Shown: positions 17,927 through 27,474, counted from the first letter of the stretch. The stretch is DNA of 64,000 nucleotides from Natronobacterium haloterrestre (GCF_900112205.1 NZ_FOKW01000005.1:186001-250000); one strand, 5' to 3'. Numbers and translations: made by a program. The notes: generated by a model not told the origin, from the letters alone.

Positions 17927-17945
17927 GGATAACCCTCGTATAGGG
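17927..17945 (+). promoter_or_regulatory. Possible shared leader element upstream of livK
   Basis: GGATAACCCTCGTATAGGG, about 160 nt before livK, resembles GGATAACACAACCGTATGGGG, which overlaps the livH start (23401-23421, minus strand). The resemblance may be a common operator for the transporter; this is inference. Confidence 0.3.
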
Positions 17946-18103
17946 ATATGTGGAACCGTACCGTGTGGAGTGGAAACGAGCGACAAGTAGTCGAGACCGG
18001 TCGGGACGACGAGACCACAGTCCCCGGACGTGGTGCGTTGCCGGGGCTGTCCTGGTTGCTGAGACGTCGAACCGCACGAGAACGAGATTCGATTACAGCA
18101 ACG

Positions 18104-19399
18104 ATGCCAGGGAACATCAACCGACGGACGTACGTCAAGGGATTGGGTGCAACAGGGACTGCTGGATTGCTCGCCGGCTGTATCGGCGAGGAAGAGGACG
18201 TCATCGAGGAGTCCGAGGACGGTGACGACGAGGACGAAGACGCGGAGGCAGCGGGTACGGATCCCGACGAGCGGGAGGTCATGCTCGGGATCCTCCAGCC
18301 GGAAACCGGCGACCTCGGTGAACTCGGGACGCCGATCGCGGACGCCGCGGAGTTGCCGGCCCTTCAACTCGAGAACGAGGGGAGCCCGGTCACGGTAGCC
18401 GTCCAGCGGGAGGACACGCAGACGGAGTCGGAGGCGGGCATCAGCCGCGCCGAAGACCTCGTCGCCGCCGGCGTCCCGTCCTTTACGGGCGCCGCGGCGT
18501 CGGACGTGACGATCCCCGTCGCCGAGAGCGTCGCGATCCCCGAACAGGTCGTGATGTGCTCGCCGGCCAGCACGTCGCCACTGATCACCGACCTCGACGG
18601 CGACTACGTCTTCCGAACGGCGCCAAGCGACGCGCTCCAGGGCCAGGTGATGGCCGAGGTCGCCTTCGAGGAACGCGGCTGGGAGAGCGCAGCCTCGTTC
18701 CACCTCAACGACGACTACGGCCAGGCGCTCTCCGAGGTGTTCGTCGACTCCTTCGAGGAGCTCGGCGGCGAGGTGACCAACGAGGTGGCGTTCGAACCGG
18801 AACAGCCGTCGTACACCTCCGGGCTCGAGGACGTCCTGAGCGACGAGCCGGACGTGCTCATCGTGATCGCGTTCCCCGTCAGCGGGATCCAGATCTTCCG
18901 GGACTTCTACGGGGAGTTCAGCGACGAGTTACCGATCATGGTCACGGACGGGCTGATCGAGGACGGCCTTCCGGAGGACGTCGACAACCCGATGGACAAC
19001 GTCATGGGAACGGCACCGGCCGCCGACGGTCCGGAGGCCGACGCGTTCGCGGAACTGTACGAGGAGGAGTACGGCTCCGGCCCGGGCGTGTTCAACGCCC
19101 ACGCCTACGACGCCAGCGCGGTCCAGATCCTGGCGAACCTCCGGGCGGGCGAGAACGACGGCGACGCGATCAGCAGCCAGATGCGCGAGGTCGCCAACCC
19201 CGGCGGCGAGGTGGTCGGGCCGTCGAACTTCGCCGAGGGCGTCGAACTCGCGGCCGACGGCGCGGAGGTCGAGTACCAGGGCGCCTCGAGCACGGTCGAC
19301 TTCGACGAGAACGGGGACATGGAGAGCGTCTCGTACGACATCTTCGAGTTCGGCGACTTCGAGATCGAGGCCGTCGAACGCATCGAGTTCGAGGCCTGA
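18104..19399 (+). CDS. livK: ABC transporter substrate-binding protein (branched-chain amino-acid type, LivK-like)
   Basis: The 431-residue lipoprotein has a Tat-like N-terminus (NINRRTYVKGLG), a hydrophobic stretch and a lipobox LLAGC (Cys about 24). An acidic linker and a type I periplasmic-binding fold (VMLGILQPETGDLGELG, then DDYGQALSEVFVDSFEELGGEV) follow. It would capture amino acids or related solutes outside the membrane for the LivHMGF transporter encoded convergently next to it. I start at 18104 because the lipoprotein signal begins there; the longer in-frame ORF from 17948 adds unlikely sequence. Confidence 0.93.
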   Translation: MPGNINRRTYVKGLGATGTAGLLAGCIGEEEDVIEESEDGDDEDEDAEAAGTDPDEREVMLGILQPETGDLGELGTPIADAAELPALQLENEGSPVTVAVQREDTQTESEAGISRAEDLVAAGVPSFTGAAASDVTIPVAESVAIPEQVVMCSPASTSPLITDLDGDYVFRTAPSDALQGQVMAEVAFEERGWESAASFHLNDDYGQALSEVFVDSFEELGGEVTNEVAFEPEQPSYTSGLEDVLSDEPDVLIVIAFPVSGIQIFRDFYGEFSDELPIMVTDGLIEDGLPEDVDNPMDNVMGTAPAADGPEADAFAELYEEEYGSGPGVFNAHAYDASAVQILANLRAGENDGDAISSQMREVANPGGEVVGPSNFAEGVELAADGAEVEYQGASSTVDFDENGDMESVSYDIFEFGDFEIEAVERIEFEA

Positions 19400-19408
19400 G
19401 ACGACGGC

Positions 19409-20107
19409 TCAGCCGCCCAGGAAGTCCCGCCGAACCTGTTCGTCGGCAAGGAGCGCGTCGCCGTCGTCCTCGTATCGGTTCTCGCCCTGGACGAGCACGT
19501 AGCCCCGGTCACAGCGGCGCAACGCCTCTTTGGCGTTCTGCTCGACGATCAAGACCGCGGTATCGTCGTCGTTGATTGCGTCCACCCGGTCGAACATGTC
19601 CTCGACCAGGTCAGGCGCGAGTCCCGCCGAGGGCTCGTCGAGCAACAGCAGATCCGGATCGAGCATCAGCGCCCGGCCCATCGCGACCATCTGCTGTTGG
19701 CCCCCGCTCATGCTCCCGACCGTCTGGTCCTGGCGCTCCTCGAGGATCGGGAACCGGTTGAAGACCTCTGCGATCGCGTCTTCGGGCACCTCGTCCAGGA
19801 TGTACGCGCCCATCTCGAGGTTCTCACGGACCGAGAGCGACGAGAAGATGTTGTCGTTCTGGGGGACGTACCCGATCCCGTGGGTGATGATGTCCTCGGG
19901 CCGAAGACCGCTGATTTCGCGGCCCTGGAACTCGATTCGTCCGCCCATGTACGTCGTCAGGCCGAAGACCGACTTCATCACGGTCGACTTCCCGGCCCCG
20001 TTCGGGCCGACGATGGCGACGTACTCGCCCTCGTCGACCTGGAGGTCGACGTTGTGAAGCACCTGCAGATCCCCGTAGCCGGCGTCCAGACCGTCGACGA
20101 CCAGCAT
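19409..20107 (-). CDS. livF: Branched-chain amino-acid ABC transporter ATP-binding protein LivF
   Basis: The 232-residue ATPase has Walker A GPNGAGKST at 34-42, the signature SGGQQQ at 134-139 and Walker B LLLLDEPSAG at about 153-162. Its size and C-terminus fit LivF. It is the last gene of a minus-strand operon livH-livM-livG-livF with overlapping ends; its ATG overlaps the livG stop (ATGA). It faces livK tail to tail, with only 9 nt between the stops. Confidence 0.95.
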   Translation of the reverse strand: MLVVDGLDAGYGDLQVLHNVDLQVDEGEYVAIVGPNGAGKSTVMKSVFGLTTYMGGRIEFQGREISGLRPEDIITHGIGYVPQNDNIFSSLSVRENLEMGAYILDEVPEDAIAEVFNRFPILEERQDQTVGSMSGGQQQMVAMGRALMLDPDLLLLDEPSAGLAPDLVEDMFDRVDAINDDDTAVLIVEQNAKEALRRCDRGYVLVQGENRYEDDGDALLADEQVRRDFLGG

Positions 20108-20925
20108 CAGACCTCACCCCCGAGGTAGGCCTCGATGACGCGTTCGTTCGACTGAATGTCCGCCGGCGTACCCTCCGCCAGTACCGATCCCTGGTGCATG
20201 ACGATCACGTGCTCGCAGTTCTCCATGATGACGTCCATGTCGTGTTCGACGATCAGGAACGTGTAGCCCTCGTCGGTCAGGTCGTGGATCCGCTCGAGCA
20301 GTTTCCCCTCGAGCGTCGGGTTGACGCCCGCCATCGGTTCGTCCAGCAGCAACATCTCGGGGTCGGTCAGCAGCGCCCGCGACAGTTCGAGCAGTTTCCG
20401 CTGGCCGCCCGAAAGGTTCCCCGCCTCCTCGTGGGCGAGGTGGTCGATCTCGAACAGTTCGAGCGTCTCCCAGACCCGCTCGAGGAGATCCCGCTCCTCC
20501 TCGACGACGCGACGGCGGGCGACCGGCAGGACCGACCGCCACAGCGCCTCGCCGCGCTGTCCTTTGAACGCCAGCAGCATGTTCTCGAGGACGGTCATCT
20601 CGCCGAGTTCGCGGGTGATCTGGAACGTCCGGACCAGCCCCCGTTCGGCGACCTGATGGGGTTGCAGGCCGGTAATGTCCTCGCCTTCGAAGTAGACGTG
20701 CCCGGAGTCGGGCGCGTGAACGCCGGTGATCAGGTTGAACGTCGTCGACTTCCCGGCCCCGTTCGGGCCGATCAGCCCGGTGATGCTGCCCCGTTCGACG
20801 GCGAAACTCGCGCCGTCGACGGCGAGGATCCCGCCGAACGTTTTCGTCAGGTTCGAAATGCGAAGCGGGTGGGTCGCCTCGCTTTCGGCGGCCCCGTCGG
20901 CCCCGCTCACCTCGACGTCACTCAT
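20107..20925 (-). CDS. livG: Branched-chain amino-acid ABC transporter ATP-binding protein LivG
   Basis: The 272-residue ATPase has Walker A GPNGAGKST, a long LivG-type insertion (GVHAPDSGHVYFEGEDITGLQPH), the signature LSGGQRKLLELSRALL and Walker B LLLDEPMAGVNP. The ATG at 20925 and a GTG at 20934 are both possible starts; both overlap the end of livM, so coupling is strong either way. Confidence 0.95.
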   Translation of the reverse strand: MSDVEVSGADGAAESEATHPLRISNLTKTFGGILAVDGASFAVERGSITGLIGPNGAGKSTTFNLITGVHAPDSGHVYFEGEDITGLQPHQVAERGLVRTFQITRELGEMTVLENMLLAFKGQRGEALWRSVLPVARRRVVEEERDLLERVWETLELFEIDHLAHEEAGNLSGGQRKLLELSRALLTDPEMLLLDEPMAGVNPTLEGKLLERIHDLTDEGYTFLIVEHDMDVIMENCEHVIVMHQGSVLAEGTPADIQSNERVIEAYLGGEV

Positions 20926-22321
20926 CGTCGTCACCCCCGTCGACGCTCGAGGGGCCGTCCGTCGGCCGTTCGGCCCGCAGATCGAGCGGCGACGCCGGTT
21001 CGTCGCGGTGGCCGAGCAACCCGTCCGGCCGGTAGATCATCAGGAGGATCAGGATGACCCCGAACAGGACGAATCGCAGGTTCGCGAGTTGGCCGACGGT
21101 GTAGCCGACGAGCGGCAACGGATCGAACGAGCCGAGGGCGACGACCGCGTCGTAGATCGTCGTGGGCCGGGGCAGATCGATCACCTGGTTGATGATCCGC
21201 TGGACGTAGGGCGGCCCCTCGAACAGAACCCCGGCGAACACGAGCGCGCCGACGACGCTGCCCGTGTTCGAGCCCGATCCGCCGATGATCAGGGCGATGA
21301 AGATGTAGAACGTGATGATCGGGAGGAAGGCGTCGGGGTCGACGTAGCCGTTGCGGCCCTGCCAGAAGATGCCGGCAAGCCCCATGATCGCACAGCCGAG
21401 CACGAACACCTTGATCTTCACCAGATCGGTGTTCTTGCCCAGCGACTTCGTCGCGAGTTCGTCCTCCCGGATCCCCTTGAGCAGACGACCGAACGGCGAG
21501 TTCGCCGTCCGGACCGACAGCACGAAGACGACCGCCACCAGCCCGACGAGCACCGACGTGTAGATCGCCGACTCGACGACCGTCCGCTCGATGCCGAGCC
21601 GGTTCGTCACGGTCAGCACCTGGACCCCGACGAAGGTGGCCCCCTGAGCCGGGTCACCGCCCTCGTAGAGGACCCAGCGCGGGATCGCGTGCTCGAGCAG
21701 GGGGAAGTTGATCCCTCGGCCGCCGCCGGTTCCCAACTGACGGCCGAAGGCGTCGACGTCGGCCAGGGCCCCGGAGTTGATCGTGAGCCGGATCACCTCG
21801 GCGAAGGCAAGCGTCACGATGGCGAAGTAGTCGGCCCGGATGCGCAACGCGGGCAGGACGACGATCAACCCGACCAGTCCCGCCAGGGCCACGCCGACGG
21901 GGATGCCGACCCACATCGGGAGGCCGAGGCCGGGCGTCGTCGTCCCCTCCGTCGGGGCCGTCAGGATCGCCATCCCGTACGCGCCGACGGCCATGAAGCC
22001 CGCGACGCCGATGTTGAACAGGCCCGTGTACCCCCAGTGGAGGTTGAGCGCGAGGACGACCAGCGCGTAGGCCGCCGCGAGGAACGTCACCGTCTGTAGC
22101 TGGCGGAAGACGCCGCCGAACCCGAGCCCCGTCAGCAGCCCGAGGGCCGTGATCAGCACGTAGATACCGATCGTGGTGAGGACGATGTAGCCGAGGTCGA
22201 CCTGCCACCGGGGCCGTGACTCCGTGACGGCGGCCGCGCCCTCGAGCGGCGACGCCGGGGCCGCGCCGGAGCCGTCGGTGGCGGGTCGGTCGGGGTCCGT
22301 ATCGGGGTCGTCAACCGTCAT
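20918..22321 (-). CDS. livM: Branched-chain amino-acid ABC transporter permease LivM
   Basis: The 467-residue polytopic protein has about 10 membrane segments and the LivM-type EAA-like loop (LLKGIREDELATKSLGKNTDLVKIKVFVLGCAIMGLAG). Acidic N- and C-terminal tails are haloarchaeal additions. A soluble insertion around residues 175-250 (VDAFGRQLGTGGGRGINFP...) enlarges it relative to bacterial LivM. It overlaps livH by 4 nt. Confidence 0.94.
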   Translation of the reverse strand: MTVDDPDTDPDRPATDGSGAAPASPLEGAAAVTESRPRWQVDLGYIVLTTIGIYVLITALGLLTGLGFGGVFRQLQTVTFLAAAYALVVLALNLHWGYTGLFNIGVAGFMAVGAYGMAILTAPTEGTTTPGLGLPMWVGIPVGVALAGLVGLIVVLPALRIRADYFAIVTLAFAEVIRLTINSGALADVDAFGRQLGTGGGRGINFPLLEHAIPRWVLYEGGDPAQGATFVGVQVLTVTNRLGIERTVVESAIYTSVLVGLVAVVFVLSVRTANSPFGRLLKGIREDELATKSLGKNTDLVKIKVFVLGCAIMGLAGIFWQGRNGYVDPDAFLPIITFYIFIALIIGGSGSNTGSVVGALVFAGVLFEGPPYVQRIINQVIDLPRPTTIYDAVVALGSFDPLPLVGYTVGQLANLRFVLFGVILILLMIYRPDGLLGHRDEPASPLDLRAERPTDGPSSVDGGDDDE

Positions 22322-23406
22322 GCCGTCTCGACACCCCCGAACAGCCCCTGCGGGCGGAAGATGAGGATCAGGATCATCAACATGAACGCGGCCACGCGGG
22401 TGAGATCACCCGAGATCCAGACGAGCATCACGTTGTCCGCCAGGCCGATGATGAGCCCGCCCGTGATCGCGCCGTAGATCGACCCGATCCCGCCGAGGAT
22501 GACCGCGGCGAAGATCAAAAGCAGGAGGAACCAGCCCGTGTTGAAGTTCAGCGTCTCCTGCTCTAAGACGATCAGGTAGCCGGCGACGCCGGTCAGCCCC
22601 GCGCCGATGACCCACGTCGCCAGGATGACCCGTTCGGTCGGGATGCCGGTGATCAGCGCCAGGTCCCTGTTGTCGGCCATCGCCCGCATCGCCGTCCCGA
22701 GTTTCGTGTACTGCAACAGCACGTGTAATCCGACCATCAGGACGACCGCGGAGCCGACCATGATGAGTTCGTGGACGACCACTCCGTCCGTCCAGAACAG
22801 CAGCGGGTGGTCGATCGACGGCGAACTGCGGACGACCCCGCGGGTCCGTTCGCCGTACAGGAACACGATGAGGTATCGCAACACCAGCGCGACCCCCACG
22901 CTCGCGATCAGCAGCGGGATGCCGCCCGAATCGCGCATTCGCCTGTAGACCAGCCTGTCGATCGCCAGCGCCACGAGGATCGTCACGAGGGCCGCGATCA
23001 CCAGCCCGGCGACGATGGCCAGCGGTTCGGCGTAGACGTGCACGTCGAGTGCCCGCGCCGAGGTACTCCGGTCGGCGTTCAACAGCAGCCGGGAACCCAG
23101 ATCCGCGGCCCCGAGCCCGCCGATCACCCAGACGGCCGTCCAGCCGGAGAACGCACCCGTCGTGACCAGATCGCCGTGCGAGAAGTTCGCGAACCGAAGG
23201 ATGCTGTAGGTCATGGACAACCCGACCGCGGCGAGTCCGACGATCAGCCCGTCGACGAGCCCACGCCAGAGGAACGTCGTCAGCGTCGACGCACCGAGGT
23301 CGCCGACCGCGAGCCGCCTGAGGAGGTCCAGGATCAGTACCCCGACACCAGCAAGCAGGAGCACGCCGAACCACTGCTCCCACGTGAAGTCCGTTACATC
23401 CCCCAT
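22318..23406 (-). CDS. livH: Branched-chain amino-acid ABC transporter permease LivH
   Basis: The 362-residue permease has the LivH pattern (GLAAVGLSMTYSILRFANFSHGDLVTTGAF near the N-terminus, then GIGSIYGAITGGLIIGLADN). An extra-membrane insertion around residues 105-130 (NADRSTSARALDVHVYAEP) is unusual in bacterial relatives. It is first in the livHMGF operon. A TATTTATT stretch about 30-40 nt upstream is a plausible TATA box. Confidence 0.94.
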   Translation of the reverse strand: MGDVTDFTWEQWFGVLLLAGVGVLILDLLRRLAVGDLGASTLTTFLWRGLVDGLIVGLAAVGLSMTYSILRFANFSHGDLVTTGAFSGWTAVWVIGGLGAADLGSRLLLNADRSTSARALDVHVYAEPLAIVAGLVIAALVTILVALAIDRLVYRRMRDSGGIPLLIASVGVALVLRYLIVFLYGERTRGVVRSSPSIDHPLLFWTDGVVVHELIMVGSAVVLMVGLHVLLQYTKLGTAMRAMADNRDLALITGIPTERVILATWVIGAGLTGVAGYLIVLEQETLNFNTGWFLLLLIFAAVILGGIGSIYGAITGGLIIGLADNVMLVWISGDLTRVAAFMLMILILIFRPQGLFGGVETA

Positions 23407-23421
23407 ACGGTTGTGTTATCC
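23401..23421 (-). promoter_or_regulatory. Leader element overlapping livH start
   Basis: GGATAACACAACCGTATGGGG on the minus strand covers the livH start codon and resembles the element before livK (17927-17945). A common regulator or leader feature is possible. Confidence 0.3.
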
Positions 23422-23531
23422 ATAACGGTGAATAAATAGCTCACGCTATGTGATATCAGTTCCCATAATTCAGGCGATCGTCACGTCGGGTAACGCGACG
23501 TCCGAAAGCGACGGGTCGGTCGGGTGTGGCG

Positions 23532-24227
23532 TTACGCGTCGAGCACCTCGGCGAGTCCCTCGAGTCCTTCGGCGACGAGGTCCGGTTCCGGCCCGAACGG
23601 CTCCCACGGGCGGTCCTGCCGATCGAGCCAGACCCCCTGCATCCCCGCGTGGACCGCTCCCTGGACGTCGAACCACAGCGCCGAGACGTGGGCGATCCGG
23701 TCGATCGGCGTCCCCGTCCGGCCGGCGGCGTGGCGATAGAGGTCGGAGTCGGGCTTGAACGTCGCCACCTCGTGGGCGCTGATCGCGTCCGTGACGTAGT
23801 CGCCGATTCCGGCCCCGTCGATCATCGACGCGAGCATCTCCGGCGACCCGTTCGAGAGGACGTAGAGGTCGTAGCCGGCCTCGTCGAGGCGCTCGAGGGT
23901 CGGGCGGACGTCCGCGAACGGCTCGAGGTCGTGGTAGACCGAGAGGATCTCCGCGCGGTCGTCGGGCGTCGTCTCGATGCCGTGGACCGCGAGGGCGTAC
24001 TCGAGGGCGCGGCGGTTGACCTCGTAGAACGACTCGTAGCGGTCGAGGGCGTTGCCGACGAGGGTGTACTCCATCGCGCGTTGCCGCCAGGTGTTCGACA
24101 CGGACGGCGTGTCGACGTCGGCGACGGCCTCGTGGTCGACGAGCGCGGTCTCGACGGAGTCGACGTCGACGAGGGTGCTGTAGGAGTCGAACGTGACCGT
24201 GGTGACGCGATCCGGGTCGAAGGACAT
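23532..24227 (-). CDS. HAD-superfamily hydrolase (type II haloacid-dehalogenase-like)
   Basis: The 231-residue protein has HAD motif I (VTFDSYSTLVD, nucleophile Asp about 14), motif II Ser/Asn in YVLSNGSPEM, a motif III Lys in ATFKPDSDLYRHA and the late acidic motif in VSALWFDVQGAVHAGM. The overall layout fits L-2-haloacid dehalogenase-like enzymes, although the usual Asn in the SANxWD segment is replaced (ALWFD). It may therefore act on a phosphate ester instead. Transcribed alone between livH and thiE. Confidence 0.88.
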   Translation of the reverse strand: MSFDPDRVTTVTFDSYSTLVDVDSVETALVDHEAVADVDTPSVSNTWRQRAMEYTLVGNALDRYESFYEVNRRALEYALAVHGIETTPDDRAEILSVYHDLEPFADVRPTLERLDEAGYDLYVLSNGSPEMLASMIDGAGIGDYVTDAISAHEVATFKPDSDLYRHAAGRTGTPIDRIAHVSALWFDVQGAVHAGMQGVWLDRQDRPWEPFGPEPDLVAEGLEGLAEVLDA

Positions 24228-24365
24228 ACTCGTCGTTCGACGGCGGACGGCAAGAAACTGAGCCAGGGGGCGATCTGGCCGAAACTACGGCAGTGGAGGC
24301 GGTGCGGGCGGGGACGCTCGGAGCCGACCGAAGCCGCTTAGTAACCGACCGCCGCCACCTCGAGT

Positions 24366-25046
24366 ATGCCTCGGAACGCCGCGGAGCCGTCGAACTGGCG
24401 GACGTACCTCGTCACCCAGGAATCGGTCTCGAACGGGCGGTCGACCCTCGAGATCGTCCGCGAAGCGATCGCGGGCGGGATCGACGTCGTCCAGCTACGG
24501 GAGAAGGAAACCGACGCCCGCTGGCGGTACGAACTCGGCCTCGAGCTACGGGAGCTAACCGCCGAGGCGGGCGTCGACCTGATCGTCAACGACCGGGTCG
24601 ACATCGCCGAGGCGATCGACGCCGACGGCGTCCACGTCGGCCAGTCGGACCTCCCCGTGGCGGTCGCCCGCGACCTGCTCGGTCCCGAGGCGATCGTGGG
24701 CTGTTCGGCCGCGACCGTCGAACAGGCCCGCGAGGCCGAGGCGGCGGGCGCGGACTACCTCGGCGTCGGCACGATCTACGGCACCACCTCGAAGGACGTC
24801 GCGGAGTACAAGGACGGCGTCGGCCCCGAGCGAGTCGCCGAGATCACCGACGCGGTGTCGATCCCGGTCGTCGGGATCGGCGGGATCACTGCCGAGAACG
24901 CGGGGCCGGTCGTCGAGGCCGGTGCGATCGGCGTCTCCGTCATCTCCGAGATCACGGCTGCCCCGGAGCCGCGGGCCGCGACGGAGTCGCTCGTCGAGGC
25001 CGTCGAAACCGCGAAGGACGTGGGGGGCGGAGACACGACGCGATGA
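24366..25046 (+). CDS. thiE: Thiamine-phosphate synthase
   Basis: The 226-residue TIM-barrel enzyme joins HMP-PP and hydroxyethylthiazole phosphate to give thiamine phosphate. Visible motifs are VQLREKETDAR, LIVNDRVDIA, DGVHVGQSDLPV, DYLGVGTIYGTTSK and VVGIGGITAENA. The stop overlaps the thiM start (ATGA), giving a two-gene salvage operon. Confidence 0.96.
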   Translation: MPRNAAEPSNWRTYLVTQESVSNGRSTLEIVREAIAGGIDVVQLREKETDARWRYELGLELRELTAEAGVDLIVNDRVDIAEAIDADGVHVGQSDLPVAVARDLLGPEAIVGCSAATVEQAREAEAAGADYLGVGTIYGTTSKDVAEYKDGVGPERVAEITDAVSIPVVGIGGITAENAGPVVEAGAIGVSVISEITAAPEPRAATESLVEAVETAKDVGGGDTTR

Positions 25047-25894
25047 CCGACACCGAAATCGACGTGACCGGCGCGGAACTCGCGGAATCGCTCGCGGCCG
25101 TCGCCGAGGCCGAGCCGCTGATCCAGGCGCTGACCAACGAGGTGACGATGAACGACGTGGCGAACCTGATCCTCCACTGGAGCGCCCTGCCGGTGATGGC
25201 CGACTCGCCCGGCGACGCAGGGGAGATGGCCGGGGCGGCGAGCGCCGTCCTCGTCAACACCGGACAGGTACCCGAGGGAAAGATCGACGCGATGCACGAG
25301 GCCGTCGAGACGGCCAACGAGCGCGGGATTCCGGTCGTCCTCGATCCCGTCGGCGTCGGCTCGACCCCGACCCGCGAGTCGGTCGCCGAAGGGCTGCTCT
25401 CGGCGGCCGAGTTCTCGATCATCAAGGGTAACTACGGGGAGATCAGCGCCCTCGCGGGCGTCGAGGCCCAGGTCAGGGGCGTCGAATCCGTCGGCGACTA
25501 CGACGAGATCGAGCGGGCGGCCCGCTCGCTGTCCGACTCCACGGGCGCGATCGTCGTCGCCTCGGGCGTCGAGGACGTCGTCGCCGACGCCGACAGCGCC
25601 TATCGGCTCGCGGCCGGCCACGAAATGCTCGGCGAGGTCGTCGGCACCGGCTGCATGCTCGGGGCGACCCTCGCCGCGTTCGGGGGAGCCGTCGGCGACG
25701 AACACGCGGCGGCACTGCACGGAACGCTCGCGTTCGGCCTCGCGGGCGAACGCGCCGCCGAGATGGATTACACGGGACCGGCGAGCTACCGGGCGAACTT
25801 CCACGACACCGTGTACGGGTTCGCCGCCGCCACGGCGGACGGCGACCGTGACCTCGAGTTCGACCTCGAGCACCGCGTCGAACGGATCGTCTAA
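25043..25894 (+). CDS. thiM: Hydroxyethylthiazole kinase
   Basis: The 283-residue kinase phosphorylates the thiazole alcohol for use by ThiE. Motifs include QALTNEVTMNDVANLILHWSALPVM-like N-terminal sequence, VLDPVGVGSTPTR, IKGNYGEISALAG and the C-terminal anion-hole GTGCMLGATLAAF. It is coupled to thiE by a 4-nt overlap. A CCCGTTTTTCC stretch just after the stop (25909-25918) could act as a T-rich terminator. Confidence 0.96.
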   Translation: MTDTEIDVTGAELAESLAAVAEAEPLIQALTNEVTMNDVANLILHWSALPVMADSPGDAGEMAGAASAVLVNTGQVPEGKIDAMHEAVETANERGIPVVLDPVGVGSTPTRESVAEGLLSAAEFSIIKGNYGEISALAGVEAQVRGVESVGDYDEIERAARSLSDSTGAIVVASGVEDVVADADSAYRLAAGHEMLGEVVGTGCMLGATLAAFGGAVGDEHAAALHGTLAFGLAGERAAEMDYTGPASYRANFHDTVYGFAAATADGDRDLEFDLEHRVERIV

Positions 25895-25908
25895 CCCGCT
25901 CGAGACCC

Positions 25909-25918
25909 CGTTTTTCCT
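25909..25918 (+). terminator. Possible T-tract terminator after thiM
   Basis: A run of five T within CCCCGTTTTTCC follows the thiM stop by about 15-25 nt. Archaeal termination uses short T-tracts; the 298-nt gap that follows holds no recognised gene. Confidence 0.35.
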
Positions 25919-26192
25919 CCGCCAGGAGAAGCCGACCCGCCGAAGGCTCGGCCGCCACTTGCCAGTGCAGGCTCAATCGGTTCCTCCGGGAGGGCGCTAC
26001 CGGTGAGTACGCGACAGAGATGGCGGGCGTCGGCATCCCGGTGACGTGACGCCCGACCGCTTCTCGGCGCTGCGCTGTGAGGGCGACCCCTGACTCGCTC
26101 GAGCGCCGCGCAACGCGACTCCGCCGCGACCGCACTCCACGGCACCGAATCCGCGATCGCGGCACCAGCCAACCACATCACCGGAAACAGCC

Positions 26193-27308
26193 ATGAATAC
26201 GAGTCTCGAGGCGGAGTACTGGGTCGTCGACGACGACGGCGAACTGGTACCGCCCGAAACACTGCTCGAACTCTCGGATCGGATCGATCCGGAGTTCGTC
26301 GAACCGATGATCGAACTGAAGACGACGCCTTGCGCGACGATGGCGGAACTGCGCGCGGAGTTTCGCGACCTGCTGGGCGCCGTCGTCGAGGCCGCCCGCG
26401 AACGGGACAAGCGGCTCGTCCCGCTGGCGACGCCGCTGCACGCCACGCCGTCGGAGATCCCCTACCGGGACAAGCGCGGCACCGACCTCCAGCGCCGGAT
26501 CGTCGGTCCGACCTTCGACGACGCCCGCGTCTGTGCGGGGACCCACTTCCACTTCGAACGGGCGGAATCGAGCGACCGCGTCGCCGATCAGCTCAACGCC
26601 CTGACCGCGGTCGATCCCGCGTTCACACTCGTCAACAGCGCGTCCCACTACCGCGGAGAGCAGATCCTCGAGTGCGCCCGCCCGTATCTCTACCGGCGGT
26701 CGTGTTACGACGCCTGTCCCGAGCAAGGACAGCTGTGGCCCTACGTCGAAAGCGTCGACGAGTGGGAGCGCCGGCTCGAGTCCGCCTACGACCGGTTCCG
26801 CGAGCGCGCGCTCGAGCGCGGCGTCGATCCCGCGGCGTTCGACGACGAGTTCGATCCCTACGACACGGTCTGGACGCCGGTCCGACTCCGGGAAGAAGTA
26901 CCGACCGTGGAGTGGCGATCGCCCGACGCGGCACTGCCCGGGCAGACGTTCCGGCTGGCGGAGACGGTCCGTTCGATCGTCGACCGGGCGGCGACCGCCG
27001 GCACGGTCGTCGACGTCGAGGACGGCCGGCGCGTGGGCGTGGGCATGGGCGTGAGCGGCGAGGGACCCGTCCAGCTCCCCGCGTTCGAGACCGTCGAGGA
27101 GATCACCGACGCGGCGATTCGGGACGGAATGGCCGACGACGGCGTCCGCAGCTACCTGCGCGACCTCGGCTTCTCACCGGAGGCGTACGATCCGCTCGCG
27201 AACCGGCTCCCCGATTCCCGGCTCACGAAACCGGAGGCCAAGCGGCTCCGGCTCGAGGCGGCGAGCGAACTCGAGCGGGAGGTCGGCAAGCGTCCTGCTC
27301 GAGCCTGA
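26193..27308 (+). CDS. gshA: Glutamate-cysteine ligase (GshA, haloarchaeal type)
   Basis: The 371-residue protein belongs to the GCS2/YbdK carboxylate-amine ligase family. The visible motifs are MNTSLEAEYWVVDDDG (N-terminal strand with substrate Glu), EFVEPMIELKTTPCATMAEL, CAGTHFHFE and VEWRSPDAALPGQTFRL. Haloarchaea use gamma-glutamylcysteine as a main thiol, and this family supplies the ligase (established for Haloferax GshA). It is monocistronic. The region behind it holds two palindromic repeat copies. Confidence 0.9.
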   Translation: MNTSLEAEYWVVDDDGELVPPETLLELSDRIDPEFVEPMIELKTTPCATMAELRAEFRDLLGAVVEAARERDKRLVPLATPLHATPSEIPYRDKRGTDLQRRIVGPTFDDARVCAGTHFHFERAESSDRVADQLNALTAVDPAFTLVNSASHYRGEQILECARPYLYRRSCYDACPEQGQLWPYVESVDEWERRLESAYDRFRERALERGVDPAAFDDEFDPYDTVWTPVRLREEVPTVEWRSPDAALPGQTFRLAETVRSIVDRAATAGTVVDVEDGRRVGVGMGVSGEGPVQLPAFETVEEITDAAIRDGMADDGVRSYLRDLGFSPEAYDPLANRLPDSRLTKPEAKRLRLEAASELEREVGKRPARA

Positions 27309-27320
27309 CGGCGGATCGAC

Positions 27321-27393
27321 TCCTGCGGTCTGCTGTGACGATTTCCCGGCCCGACCGCAGGCGTCGGACCCTCGCGGTCGGCCGCAACGACTC
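27321..27393. repeat. Decayed copy of the palindromic element
   Basis: The left arm (GCGGTCTGCTGTGACGATTT..., with CGACCGCAGG at the centre) matches the intact copy immediately to its right. The right arm is degenerate. Two copies in tandem suggest nested or repeated insertion. Confidence 0.55.
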
Positions 27394-27474
27394 ATACGGA
27401 TTGCTGTAACTGTTTACCGGTACAACCGCAGGACGGTCGCGGTTGCACCGGTAATGACTTACAGCAGTCCGTAT
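27394..27474. repeat. 81-bp palindromic element, best copy
   Basis: Two 36-nt arms form a near-perfect inverted repeat around a 9-nt loop. The left arm starts ATACGGATTGCTGTAA and the right arm ends TTACAGCAGTCCGTAT. Only about five mismatches separate the arms. The element lies in the gap between gshA and the zinc-ribbon regulator gene and could also form a strong RNA hairpin at both convergent transcript ends. A related copy is at 31573-31656. Confidence 0.85.
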
